Shown: positions 14,573-23,105, counted from the first letter of the stretch. The stretch is 23,261 nucleotides of DNA from an uncultured Pseudomonadota bacterium (GCA_937996755.1 CALKUS010000037.1:1-23261); one strand, 5' to 3'. Program-made: numbers and translations. The notes: generated by a model not told the origin, from the letters alone.

Positions 14573-16333
14573 GTGAAAGAGCTGCTGAAGGAAATCGTGC
14601 TGCAGGCCGTGATGGACCTGCGCCGCGATGGCGCGTTGCCGCCCGGCGACGAGCCGGCGTTCGCGATCGAGCGCACGCGCGCGAAGGCGCACGGCGACTA
14701 CGCCTGCAACGTGGCCCTGCTGATGGCGAAGCCGCTCGGCCGCAACCCGCGCGAGCTCGCGCAGGCGCTCGTGGCCACGATGGGCGAATCGCGGCTGGTC
14801 GAGAAGGTGGAGATCGCGGGCCCGGGCTTCATCAACTTCTTCGTGAGCCCCACCTGCCTCGCCGGCACGCTGCGCCGGGTCATCGAGCAGGGCGAGTCCT
14901 ACGGCCTCGCGCCGGCCGACTCGCTGGAGTCGGTGACGGTGGAGTTCGTCTCGGCGAACCCGAACGGCCCGCTGCACGTCGGGCACGGCCGCGGCGCGGC
15001 GTACGGCGCCACGCTCGCCAACCTGCTGGCCGCGCGCGGCCTGAAGGTGCAGCGCGAGTACTACGTGAACGACGCCGGGCGCCAGATGGACATCCTGTGC
15101 GTCAGCGTCTGGCTGCGCTATCTCGAGCTCGGCGGCCTGCAGGTGCGCTTCCCCGACAACGGCTACAAGGGCGATTACGTCGTCGAGATCGCGCGCGCGC
15201 TGCGCAGCCGAGAAGGCGACCGCCTGCGCCGTACGGCGATCGAAGTGGGCGACAACCTGCCGCCCGACGAGGGCCAGGGCGGCGACAAGGAAACGCACGT
15301 CGACGCGCTGATCGCGCGCGCGAAGGCGCTGCTCGGCGACGCCGACTACCGCGTTGTGTTCAACGCCGGCCTCGACTGGTGCCTGGCCGATATCCGCCAG
15401 GACCTCGGCGAATTCGGCGTGCATTACGACACGTGGTTCTCGGAGCGCTCGCTCACCACGTCCGGCGCCGTCGCGAAGGCGATCGAGCAGCTGCGCGCGG
15501 CCGGGCACGTCTACGAAAAGGACGGCGCGCTCTGGTTCAAGGCGAGCGAGTTCGGCGACGAGAAGGACCGCGTGGTCGTCCGCGAGAACGGTGTCACGAC
15601 GTACTTCGCGTCCGACATCGCCTACCTGCGCAACAAGTTCGAGCGCGGCTTCGACCGCGCGATCTACGTGCTCGGCGCCGACCACCACGGCTACGTCGCG
15701 CGCCTGAAGGGCATGGCGCGCGCGCTCGGGCTCGACCCGGAGCGCATCGAGATCCTGCTGGTGCAGTTCGCGATCCTGTTCGAGCACGGCGAGCGCGTGC
15801 AGATGTCGACGCGCGCGGGTTCGTTCGTCACGTTGCGCCAGCTGCGCAAGGACGTCGGATCCGATGCCGCACGCTTCTTCTACGTGATGCGCAGCCACGA
15901 GCAGCACCTGGACTTCGACCTCGACCTCGCGAAGTCGCAGTCGAACGACAACCCGATGTACTACGTGCAGTACGCGCACGCGCGCGTCGCGAGCCTGTTC
16001 CGCCAGCTCGCCGAGAAGCAGCTGTCGTACAACAAGGCGAGCGGCGACGCCGCGCGCGACAAGCTCGGCGACGAGCGCGAGCAGGAGCTCATGCAACACC
16101 TGCTGCGCTTCCCGGAAGCCGTGGCGAATGCGGCCGACAGCCGTTCGCCGCAGGTGCTGGTGAACGCGCTGCGCGAGCTCGCGGCGAGCTTCCACAGCTA
16201 CTACAACGCCGTGCCGATCCTCGTCGAGGACGACGCCACGCGCGCCGGCCGCCTCTATCTCTGTACGGCGGTGAAACAGGTGCTCGCAAACGGCCTCAAG
16301 TTGCTGGGCGTTTCCGCACCGGAACAGATGTAA
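14573..16333 (+). CDS. argS: arginyl-tRNA synthetase
   Basis: Charges tRNA-Arg with arginine in the cytosol. The 586-residue protein is of normal length and complete. An N-terminal tRNA-binding (Add-1) domain covers about 1-110, with AHGDYACNVALLMAK. The class I signature is H135-V-G-H138 inside SANPNGPLHVGHGRG. GADHHGYVARLKGM is in the catalytic core. The KMSKS position is degenerate (MSTRAGSFVTL from M411), which is normal for ArgRS. The C-terminal helical anticodon-binding domain has MYYVQYAHARVASLFR and a hydrophobic end (LLGVSAPEQM). The start is GTG, the only sensible one. The SPOR gene follows 49 bases later in the same direction. Confidence 0.97.
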   Translation: MKELLKEIVLQAVMDLRRDGALPPGDEPAFAIERTRAKAHGDYACNVALLMAKPLGRNPRELAQALVATMGESRLVEKVEIAGPGFINFFVSPTCLAGTLRRVIEQGESYGLAPADSLESVTVEFVSANPNGPLHVGHGRGAAYGATLANLLAARGLKVQREYYVNDAGRQMDILCVSVWLRYLELGGLQVRFPDNGYKGDYVVEIARALRSREGDRLRRTAIEVGDNLPPDEGQGGDKETHVDALIARAKALLGDADYRVVFNAGLDWCLADIRQDLGEFGVHYDTWFSERSLTTSGAVAKAIEQLRAAGHVYEKDGALWFKASEFGDEKDRVVVRENGVTTYFASDIAYLRNKFERGFDRAIYVLGADHHGYVARLKGMARALGLDPERIEILLVQFAILFEHGERVQMSTRAGSFVTLRQLRKDVGSDAARFFYVMRSHEQHLDFDLDLAKSQSNDNPMYYVQYAHARVASLFRQLAEKQLSYNKASGDAARDKLGDEREQELMQHLLRFPEAVANAADSRSPQVLVNALRELAASFHSYYNAVPILVEDDATRAGRLYLCTAVKQVLANGLKLLGVSAPEQM

Positions 16334-16342
16334 CCTGCCGGC

Positions 16343-16364
16343 GGCCGCGGAACGAACCGCGGTC
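16343..16364. repeat. inverted repeat between argS and the SPOR gene
   Basis: CCGCGG occurs twice (16345-16350 and 16357-16362) around AACGAA. Flanking bases extend the stem to about 8 bp, with one G-T pair. It lies 10 bases past the argS stop and could reduce read-through into the SPOR gene. No T-run follows. Confidence 0.4.
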
Positions 16365-16382
16365 GCAACGATCGAAAGGCAA

Positions 16383-16973
16383 ATGGCGAAGAAGACGCAA
16401 CAGGCATATCGCGGCGGCGAGCCGCCGCGGCAATGGCCCGCATGGGTCTGGTTGTCGGCCGGCGTGGCGCTCGGCCTCGTCCTCTCCGCGATCGTGCTCG
16501 TGAAGGACTGGCTGCCCGCGCTGCGCTCGAACGAGGCGCCGCAGCCGAACCCGGCCGCCACCGCCGCGCGTGCCGGCGATGCCGGCGTCGCCGCCGAGGC
16601 GGCCAAGCCCGCCGAGACGAAGCCGAAGTACGACTTCTACAGCGTGCTGCCGGAGATGGAAGTGGTCGTGCCCGACGCCGAGATCGCGGCGAAGGCGCAG
16701 GCCCAGCCGACTGCCGAACCGAACCCGACGGCCACGCCCGAGAAGTACCTGCTGCAGGCCGGCTCGTTCCGCGCCGGCCCGGACGCCGAGGAGATGAAGG
16801 CGAAGCTCGCACTGCTCGGCCTGCGCGCCGGCGTGGTCGCCGTCACGATCGACGGGACCACGTGGCACCGCGTGCGCGTGGGCCCCTATGCGACCGCGCG
16901 CGAGCTCGACGAGGCCCGCCGCACGCTCAGCGCGAACGGCATCGAGGCGATCGCGCTGCGCGAGAAGCAGTAA
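16383..16973 (+). CDS. SPOR-domain cell-division-type protein (FtsN-like)
   Basis: A 196-residue bitopic inner-membrane protein with a periplasmic peptidoglycan-binding end. A short basic cytoplasmic tail (1-18) leads into one membrane helix at about 20-41, then an Ala/Pro linker. YDFYSVLPEMEVVVPD (83-98) matches a conserved stretch I recall from FtsN-like proteins encoded after argS. A SPOR domain (120-196) contains YLLQAGSFR and WHRVRVGPY. SPOR domains bind glycan strands stripped of stem peptides at the division septum, so a septal role is likely. AAAGG lies just before the ATG. It is small for FtsN, and calling it FtsN itself would go beyond the evidence. Its end is 15 bases from the opposing dehydrogenase gene. 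Confidence 0.88.
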   Translation: MAKKTQQAYRGGEPPRQWPAWVWLSAGVALGLVLSAIVLVKDWLPALRSNEAPQPNPAATAARAGDAGVAAEAAKPAETKPKYDFYSVLPEMEVVVPDAEIAAKAQAQPTAEPNPTATPEKYLLQAGSFRAGPDAEEMKAKLALLGLRAGVVAVTIDGTTWHRVRVGPYATARELDEARRTLSANGIEAIALREKQ

Positions 16974-16988
16974 CGCCGGGCGCGACCG

Positions 16989-18359
16989 TTACTCGAATCC
17001 GTTCGCGAACAGCGCGTCGGACGTCGCACTCGGGCTGTCGAAGCGGTAGACCGCCCCGCCCTGTGCCGTGACGTAGAGGTTGCCGGCCAAGTCCTCGCCG
17101 AAGCCGATCGGCGACACCGCCGTGCGGATCGGCGTCGGCGGCACCGTGGCCGGCTGCGATTCCCAGCGGATCGCGCTGTAACCTGATGGCGACGCGCCGT
17201 CCGGCTTGCCGAAGAAGATCTCGCTCGTGCAGTAGTCGGCGTACACGATCATGCCCTGGAACTGCGTGATCGGGCCGCGATACCGGAAACCGCCCGTGAT
17301 CGAGCAGCGCGAACTCGACGGCGTGATGTTCGGCGCCGTGATGTGCTGGTAGTTCAGGATCGGCAGCAGGCCGAAGTTGCACGAATTCGCCGCGCCGCCG
17401 GGGAAGGTCTGGCGGCCTTCGCACACGCTCCAGCCGAGGTTCTGCGGGCCGGAACCGTTCGGGATCAGGTCGACCTCTTCCCAGGTGTTCTGGCCGACGT
17501 CGCCGACGATCATGTCCCCGGTCAGCTTGTCGAAGCTGAAGCGGAACGGGTTGCGCATGCCGTAATGGTAGATCTCGTCGCAGGTCTGCGTGGTGCCGAC
17601 GTGCGGGTTGGTCGGCGGGATGCGGTACTGCGCCGTCTGCCCCGTGGTCGTGCCGCACATTTCCTCGGTCGCGTTCGGCGTTGTGCCGTCGACGTCGATG
17701 CGCAGGATCTTGCCGAGCAGGAAGTAGTTCGGTGCCGTGCCCGGCGTGCAGTTCGCCGGCGCGGGGTTGTTGTCGGCCGGCTTGCGCCACAGGCACTGCG
17801 CGAATCCGTGCGGGTTGTTCTGCGGCCCGCCGTCGCCCATCGAGATGTAGAGATAGCCGTCGGGGCCGAACTGCAGCGCGCCGCCGTTGTGGTTGCCGGC
17901 CATGTCGCCGATCGTCACGAGCACGCGGCGCGTGCTCGCGCTCACGGTATCGGCGTTCGGCGGCACCGCCGTGTATTCGACCGTCAGCTGGTCGGCAGAC
18001 GTGCCGATGTTCGTACCGCCCGCCGCGCGCGTGTGCTGTACGAAGAACCGGCCGTTGTTCGCGAAATCGGGGTGGAACGCGATGCCGAGCAGGCCCTGCT
18101 CGCTCGACGTGCTCACCGGAACCGAGAGGTACGGCGTCGGGACGACGGCGCCGTTGCGGAAGATGTAGATGTTGCCCGTGCGCGACAGGATGAACAGCCG
18201 GCCGGTGCCGTCGTTGGGCTGCGCCACCGCGATCGGTTGCGCGACGCCCGTGACGTTCAACTGGGTGAGCACGAGGTCGGCGGGCACGGTCTGCGCCATG
18301 GCGCCGGACGCCGCGAGCAGGAGCAGGTACGCGCAGCAGGAGCGAACGAACCGGAGCAT
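16989..18359 (-). CDS. secreted PQQ-type sugar dehydrogenase with C-terminal GFE tail
   Basis: A predicted exported soluble aldose dehydrogenase of the GDH/YliI beta-propeller type, oxidising sugars with PQQ. The 456-residue protein has a Sec signal peptide (1-22, cut after AMA). GLLGIAFHPDF (89-99), N156-H157-NGG with GPDGYLYISMGDGG, and YGMRNPFRFSF with R269 match the family's cofactor-site motifs. Many Cys residues suggest disulfides in an exported protein. The last residues, DALFANGFE, look like a separate sorting tail. A strong GAGGAA ribosome site lies 6 bases before the ATG at 18359. No PQQ-synthesis genes are in the window. The substrate is unknown. It is followed by the convergent SPOR gene and lies downstream of the hydroxyacid dehydrogenase, in the same direction. 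Confidence 0.88.
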   Translation of the reverse strand: MLRFVRSCCAYLLLLAASGAMAQTVPADLVLTQLNVTGVAQPIAVAQPNDGTGRLFILSRTGNIYIFRNGAVVPTPYLSVPVSTSSEQGLLGIAFHPDFANNGRFFVQHTRAAGGTNIGTSADQLTVEYTAVPPNADTVSASTRRVLVTIGDMAGNHNGGALQFGPDGYLYISMGDGGPQNNPHGFAQCLWRKPADNNPAPANCTPGTAPNYFLLGKILRIDVDGTTPNATEEMCGTTTGQTAQYRIPPTNPHVGTTQTCDEIYHYGMRNPFRFSFDKLTGDMIVGDVGQNTWEEVDLIPNGSGPQNLGWSVCEGRQTFPGGAANSCNFGLLPILNYQHITAPNITPSSSRCSITGGFRYRGPITQFQGMIVYADYCTSEIFFGKPDGASPSGYSAIRWESQPATVPPTPIRTAVSPIGFGEDLAGNLYVTAQGGAVYRFDSPSATSDALFANGFE

Positions 18360-18466
18360 GGCGATTCCTCGATAAGGCGAGCGGTTCTAGTACCACTCGC
18401 TGGGCCGGATTTCCGTGACATCTTGCACGAGGACGCGCGGGGCGAGCCGCGGCTCTCGCGCGTCCG

Positions 18467-19330
18467 TCAGCGCGCCGGGCGCTTCAGTCGGATCAGCGCG
18501 GACGTGTCCTCGTCGGCCAGGCCGCGGCTCATGAGCTCGGCATAGTCGGCGATCGACGCCTCGATCACCGTGCGGTCGACGCCCGCAGCCTCCGCGAGCT
18601 GGCGCACGATCAGCAGGTCCTTGTGCAGCAGGCCGAGCTTGAAGCCGGGCTTGAACTCGCTGCGCAGCATCGTGGCGCCGCGCTTGTCGAGGAACCAGTT
18701 CGCCGCCGCGCCCGCGCCGAGCACGGCGATCAGCTTCTCGCTGTCGAGGCCGAGGGCCTCGCCGAGCGCGAGCCCTTCGCAGACGGCCTGCGCGAGGCCC
18801 GCGACCAGCACCTGGTTCACGGCCTTCGTGTCCTGGCCGGCGCCCACCGGCCCCATGTGCGTGACGCGCGCGGCGAAACATTGCAGCACCGGTAGCGCGC
18901 GTTCCAGCGCGGCCGGCTCTCCGCCCGCCATCACCGACAGCCGGCCGTTGCGTGCGCCTTCGACACCGCCCGACACCGGCGCGTCGATGAAATCGCCGCC
19001 CGCCGAGCGCAGGATTTCGGCCGCACGGCGCGCGTTCGCCGACGCGATCGTGCTGGTGTCGATCATGAGCAGGCCGATGCGGCTGGCGCGCGCGAACGCT
19101 TCGGCCAGGCCGATCACGTCGGCGTCGGCGGTCACGCTCGTCACGATGACGTCGCACGCCTGCGCGAGGGCGGTAGCGTCGTGGATGGCCTCGACGCCCA
19201 GCTCGGCGGCGAGCGCGTCCGCTTTCGCGGCAGTGCGGTTGTGCACGGCCCGGAGCAGGCCGGCCTGGTGGAGGTGGCGGGCGATGGGCTCGCCCATGGC
19301 GCCGAGTCCGGCTACTCCGACGTTGCGCAT
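18467..19330 (-). CDS. NAD(P)-dependent beta-hydroxyacid dehydrogenase (MmsB/GarR family)
   Basis: A cytosolic oxidoreductase of 287 residues, the normal length. It has the Rossmann motif GVAGLGAMGEPIARHL (5-20) with NRT (31-33) after the second strand. The substrate loop DAPVSGGVEGARNG is at about 116-129. The catalytic lysine K169 with N172 lies in GAGQDTKAVNQ. The C-terminal helical domain is complete (FKPGFKLGLLHKDLLI). NRT after strand 2 often marks NADP preference, but this is only suggestive. Substrates in the family include 3-hydroxyisobutyrate, tartronate semialdehyde and succinic semialdehyde, and the sequence does not decide among them. The ATG at 19330 fits the family start; the longer open frame upstream is a shadow of speA. 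It lies 98 bases after the end of speA. Confidence 0.9.
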   Translation of the reverse strand: MRNVGVAGLGAMGEPIARHLHQAGLLRAVHNRTAAKADALAAELGVEAIHDATALAQACDVIVTSVTADADVIGLAEAFARASRIGLLMIDTSTIASANARRAAEILRSAGGDFIDAPVSGGVEGARNGRLSVMAGGEPAALERALPVLQCFAARVTHMGPVGAGQDTKAVNQVLVAGLAQAVCEGLALGEALGLDSEKLIAVLGAGAAANWFLDKRGATMLRSEFKPGFKLGLLHKDLLIVRQLAEAAGVDRTVIEASIADYAELMSRGLADEDTSALIRLKRPAR

Positions 19331-19376
19331 GGCGTTCGGTCTTCGTCTGGTTCGGTGGTACTGCACCCCACCCCAG

Positions 19377-19402
19377 CCCTCCCCTGCGTTCGCAGGGGAG
19401 GG
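19377..19402. repeat. REP-like hairpin, possible speA terminator
   Basis: CCCTCCCCTGCG and its exact complement CGCAGGGGAGGG are separated by only TT, giving a very stable stem. It is preceded by CTGCACCCCACCCCAG. Intergenic hairpins with CCTCCCC/GGGGAGG arms are common dispersed repeats in many G+C-rich proteobacteria. It sits 27 bases past the speA stop, so it could end or protect the speA transcript. No second copy is in this window. Confidence 0.6.
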
Positions 19403-19428
19403 AGAGAAGCGCGCAGCAGAAGCGGCGC

Positions 19429-21312
19429 CTAGGGCGCTTCTTCGAGGTAGGTGTACGCGGTGAGGCCCGCTTCGAGCGCGCCGCGGATGGTGTCGGCTTC
19501 GTCGCCTTCGAGCCCGGCGGCGTCGATCTTCGCGAGGTAGCGCGTGCGCAGCTCGTTCGCGTCGTAGCCCACGAAGCCGAGCACCTTGTCGGCGGTGTCG
19601 CCGCGGTGCGCGTGCTCGAGCAGCCAGCCGCCGTCGCGCAGGCGCACGTTCACCGAATCGGTGTCGCCGAACAGGTTGTGGATGTCGCCGAGCGTTTCCT
19701 GGTACGCGCCCACCATGAAGATGCCGAGGCGGTAGCTCTCGCCTTCGCGCAGCGCATGCAGCGGCAGCGAGGTGTCGACGCCTTCGGAATCGACGTACGC
19801 GTCGATGCGGCCGTCGGAGTCGCAGGTGAGGTCGGCGATCACGCCGTGGCGCGTCGGCTCTTCGTCCAGGCGCTCGATCGGCACGATCGGGAACAGCTGG
19901 TCGATCGCCCACACGTCGGGGATCGACTGGAACACCGAGAAATTGACGAAGTACTTGTCGACCAGCTTGTCGTGCAGCTCGTCGATCGCCGGGCGATGGC
20001 TGCGCTCCTCGAACTTCAACTTGCCGCGCACGGCGTTCGCGATGGCGTAGTAGAGGTCGTCGAGCTGCGCACGAGCCTCGAGGTCGAGCGCGCCGTGCGC
20101 GTACAGCGAATAGCCCTCGCCCAGGTAATGCTGCGCTTCCTGGTAGAGCTCCATCGGCGGGCGCGTGTCGAGCTCGTCGTGCACCCAACGGAGATGCCGG
20201 ATGACGGCCGGCTCGTCGTCGCGCGCGGGTGCGACGGCGCCGCGCGGCGCGGTCTCCACCTCGCTGACGTTCGTGACGAGCACGGCGTGGTGCGCGGTCA
20301 TCGCGCGGCCCGCTTCAGTGAGCACATGCGGCATCGGGAGCTGGTGCTCCGCGCACGCTTCCGCGATCGGGCCGACGATCGTCGCGGCGTACTGCTCGAG
20401 GCCGTAGTTGATCGAGTTGAAGCTGCGCGAGCGCGTGCCTTCGTAGTCGACGCCGAGGCCGCCGCCGACGTCCATGTAGCGGATCGGCACGCCCATGCCG
20501 GACAGCTCGGTGAAATAACGGACGGCCTCGCGCATGCCGTTCGCGATGTCGCGCAAGTTGGAGATCTGCGAGCCCATGTGGAAGTGCAGCAGCCGCAGGC
20601 AGTCCAGCTTGCCGACCTCGCGCAGGCTGGCGATCAGGTCCAGAACCTGGCGCGGATTCAGGCCGAACTTCGCCTTGTCGCCGCCGGTGTTCTGCCACTT
20701 GCCCGCGCCGATCGACGCGAGGCGCATGCGCACGCCGAACAGCGGCTCCACGCCGAGCGCGGCGGCCTCTTCCAGCGCCACGCGCAGCTCGCTCGGCTTC
20801 TCGATGACGATGAACACCTCGTGCCCGAGGCGCCGGCCGATGAGCGCGAGGCGCAGGTACTCGCGGTCCTTGTAACCGTTGCAGATGACGATGCTGCCCG
20901 GCTTCGCGAGCGCGAGCACGGCGATCAGCTCGGGCTTGGAGCCCGCTTCCAGGCCGAAGCCGGACGCGGAGCCCGCGACGAGCTCGCCGGCGACCGACAG
21001 ATGCTGGTTCACCTTGATCGGGTAGATCGCGGTGTACCCGCCGTCGTACTCGTACTCGCGCATCGCCTTCGCGAACGCGGCCTGCAGGCGCGCACGCTTG
21101 TCGTTGAGGATGTCGGAGAAGCGCACCAGCAGCGGCAGCTTCATGCCGCGGCGCTGCGCCTCGGCCACGACGTCCGGCAGCGCCACGGCGGCGCCGGACG
21201 GCCCCTGCGGTCGCACCGTCGCGCGGCCCCTTTCGTCCACGTCGACGTAGCCCTCGCTCCAGTGCGGGATCGAGTACGTGTGCCGCGCGCGATCGATGTT
21301 CCAGTCGCTCAT
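19429..21312 (-). CDS. speA: biosynthetic arginine decarboxylase
   Basis: PLP enzyme (alanine-racemase fold) that makes agmatine from arginine, the first step of one route to putrescine. The 627-residue protein is full length. The PLP lysine is K100 in AIYPIKVNQH. HFHMGSQISNLRDI and YMDVGGGLGVDYEGT follow, and a catalytic Cys is in CDSDGRIDAYVDSEG in the C-terminal half. The ATG at 21312 gives MSDWNIDRARHTYSIPHW, the start I recall from xanthomonad homologues; an ATG nine codons upstream is less likely. It is divergent from speE, whose product uses putrescine, so both serve polyamine synthesis. No agmatine-processing enzyme is in the window. Confidence 0.97.
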   Translation of the reverse strand: MSDWNIDRARHTYSIPHWSEGYVDVDERGRATVRPQGPSGAAVALPDVVAEAQRRGMKLPLLVRFSDILNDKRARLQAAFAKAMREYEYDGGYTAIYPIKVNQHLSVAGELVAGSASGFGLEAGSKPELIAVLALAKPGSIVICNGYKDREYLRLALIGRRLGHEVFIVIEKPSELRVALEEAAALGVEPLFGVRMRLASIGAGKWQNTGGDKAKFGLNPRQVLDLIASLREVGKLDCLRLLHFHMGSQISNLRDIANGMREAVRYFTELSGMGVPIRYMDVGGGLGVDYEGTRSRSFNSINYGLEQYAATIVGPIAEACAEHQLPMPHVLTEAGRAMTAHHAVLVTNVSEVETAPRGAVAPARDDEPAVIRHLRWVHDELDTRPPMELYQEAQHYLGEGYSLYAHGALDLEARAQLDDLYYAIANAVRGKLKFEERSHRPAIDELHDKLVDKYFVNFSVFQSIPDVWAIDQLFPIVPIERLDEEPTRHGVIADLTCDSDGRIDAYVDSEGVDTSLPLHALREGESYRLGIFMVGAYQETLGDIHNLFGDTDSVNVRLRDGGWLLEHAHRGDTADKVLGFVGYDANELRTRYLAKIDAAGLEGDEADTIRGALEAGLTAYTYLEEAP

Positions 21313-21351
21313 CGCCCGAAAGGCCTGTCCGACATGCAATTGGGGGCGCGT

Positions 21352-21357
21352 ATTGTA
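21352..21357 (-). promoter_or_regulatory. -10 box for speA
   Basis: TACAAT on the minus strand, 40 bases before the speA ATG, is one base from consensus. The -35 position is GC-rich and weak. Confidence 0.45.
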
Positions 21358-21433
21358 CGGCCCGCCCGTGACCGGCGGGGTGGCGATTGGTCAAACACCC
21401 CGGACGGGGCATTCGCGGCGGGCGCCGCTTCGC

Positions 21434-21439
21434 TACAAT
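21434..21439 (+). promoter_or_regulatory. -10 box for speE
   Basis: TACAAT lies 41 bases before the speE ATG. The -35 position at 21411-21417 is weak (ATTCGC/TTCGCG). Together with the mirror-image box for speA, it marks a 167-base divergent polyamine promoter region. Confidence 0.5.
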
Positions 21440-21479
21440 CGCGCGCCTCGCTCCAAACCTTCATCCCAGGTCCACCGTC

Positions 21480-23105
21480 ATGACCCTCGACCAGAACTGG
21501 TTCTCCGAGCCGCACCCGGGCTCGGGCTCGGCGATTTCCTTCCGCATCAAGGCCAGGCTCCATGCGGAACAGACGCCGTTCCAGCAGATCGAGATCTACG
21601 AGACCACCGACTGGGGGAATCTCATGGTCATCGACGGCTGCGTGATGCTGACCACGCGCGACAACTTCCTCTACCACGAGATGATGTCGCACCCGGCGCT
21701 GTTCACGCACACCAGCCCGAAGAACGTCGTGATCATCGGCGGCGGCGACTGCGGCACGCTGCGCGAGGTGCTGAAGCACCGCGAAGTGGAGTCGGCCGTG
21801 CAGTGCGACATCGACGAGCGCGTGACGCGCCTGTCGGAGAAATACTTCCCGGAGCTCTGCGCAGCGAACGGCGACCCGCGCGCGAAGCTGATGTTCGACG
21901 ACGGCGTGAAGTACATGGCCGATCTCGAGGAAGAGAGCATCGACATCGTCATCGTCGATTCGACCGATCCGGTCGGCCCGGCCGAAGGCCTGTTCGGCGC
22001 GCGCTTCTACCAGAGCTGCTTCCGCGCGCTGCAGCCGGGCGGCATCCTGGTGCAGCAGAGCGAATCGCCGCTCGCGCACCTCGAGCTCATCAAGTCGATG
22101 CGCAACTACATGACGGCCGCCGGCTTCTCCGCCGTGCGCACGCTGCCGTTCCCGCAGCCGTGCTACCCGACCGGCTGGTGGAGCTGCACGATGGCGCGCA
22201 AGGGCGTGGAGCTCGGCCAGTTCCGCGAGCGCGGCGCGCAGATCAAGCAGTTCGAGACGCGCTACTACAACGCCGACATCCACCGCGCTGCGCTGGCGAT
22301 GCCGGAGTTCATGCACGTGGGCTCGCTGATCGTCGACGACGTACAGGACCGCAGCGACGTGCGCCGCGGCGGACCCACCGTGCACCGCGTGTACGGGGAT
22401 GCCCATGCCATCAACAGCGGCACCGCGGCCTACTTCATGGGCCAGAAACTGCTGAACTCCGACGAGGTCTCCCACGCCGATCGACTGCGCCTGTACGACC
22501 TCTACTTCGAGGCGCTGCGGGCCGGTCACGCCGGGCAGGCGCTCGACATCGAGGGCTTCGACGACGTGGTCGACGACGCGGTGGCGCGCGGCGACGGGCC
22601 TGCGCTCGAGCACCGCATCCTCGCGATCCATCGCCTCAAGACCGCGGCGCCGGCGGCCGGGCTCGCGCGCATGGGCGCAGTGGCGGGCGGCGGCAGCGAG
22701 GCGCAGATCGAGGCGGTCGGCGACTTCTTCGAGGGCCTGGGGCTGGCGTTCCAGATCATCGACGACGTGCTCAACCTGCGGGGCTTCGGCCGCGGGCTCA
22801 AGGCCACCGGCGAAGACATCATGTGCGGCAAGGTCACGCTGCCGGTCGCCAAGGCATTCGGTGCACTGCCGCTGGCGCGGCGGCAGTGGCTGTGGCAGAC
22901 GCTGCGCAGCAAGCCGCAGGACCCCGCGGTCGTGGCCGAGTGCATCGCGGCGATCGAGGCGTGTGGCGCCCTCGATGCCTGCGTCGCGCAGGCGAACGCG
23001 CTGGTCGAAGCCGCGTGGCAGCGCTTCGATCCGCTGGTGGAGGACTCCTTTCCCAAGCTCGTGCTGCGGGCGTTCGGTTGGTATGTACTCGAGCGCCACT
23101 ACTGA
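21480..23105 (+). CDS. speE: spermidine synthase fused in frame to an N-terminally truncated polyprenyl synthetase
   Basis: The 541-residue frame has two unrelated parts. Residues 1-277 are a nearly complete spermidine synthase, which moves aminopropyl from decarboxylated SAM to putrescine: YHEMMSHP, GGGDCGTLREVLKH (87-100), D160 and D163 in VDSTDPVGPAEGLF, and PCYPTGWWS. It normally ends about eight residues later. From M278 (22311) the sequence becomes a trans-polyprenyl (FPP/GGPP-type) synthetase: first Asp motif DDVQD (286-290) followed by RR (295-296), GQALDI, second Asp motif DDVLN (428-432), and a normal-looking end (LERHY). The first 60-80 residues of that family, with the GGKRxRP IPP-binding motif, are missing. 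The ATG at 21480 is the usual speE start. The SpeE half is probably active and the prenyl half probably not. It may be a deletion fusion or an assembly chimera; codon bias does not visibly change at the junction. Confidence 0.85.
   Translation: MTLDQNWFSEPHPGSGSAISFRIKARLHAEQTPFQQIEIYETTDWGNLMVIDGCVMLTTRDNFLYHEMMSHPALFTHTSPKNVVIIGGGDCGTLREVLKHREVESAVQCDIDERVTRLSEKYFPELCAANGDPRAKLMFDDGVKYMADLEEESIDIVIVDSTDPVGPAEGLFGARFYQSCFRALQPGGILVQQSESPLAHLELIKSMRNYMTAAGFSAVRTLPFPQPCYPTGWWSCTMARKGVELGQFRERGAQIKQFETRYYNADIHRAALAMPEFMHVGSLIVDDVQDRSDVRRGGPTVHRVYGDAHAINSGTAAYFMGQKLLNSDEVSHADRLRLYDLYFEALRAGHAGQALDIEGFDDVVDDAVARGDGPALEHRILAIHRLKTAAPAAGLARMGAVAGGGSEAQIEAVGDFFEGLGLAFQIIDDVLNLRGFGRGLKATGEDIMCGKVTLPVAKAFGALPLARRQWLWQTLRSKPQDPAVVAECIAAIEACGALDACVAQANALVEAAWQRFDPLVEDSFPKLVLRAFGWYVLERHY

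Noticed and set aside
15803..15835. Missing KMSKS motif in ArgRS
   Set aside because: Many arginyl-tRNA synthetases have a degenerate or absent KMSKS, so this is normal.
14537..16606. A 689-codon minus-strand frame opposite argS
   Set aside because: Its sequence is the antisense pattern of argS and has no family motif.
22761..22775. Second Asp-rich motif reads DDVLN, not DDxxD, as a sign of inactivation
   Set aside because: Asn at the fifth position is found in many working GGPP-type synthases. The missing N-terminus is the real concern.
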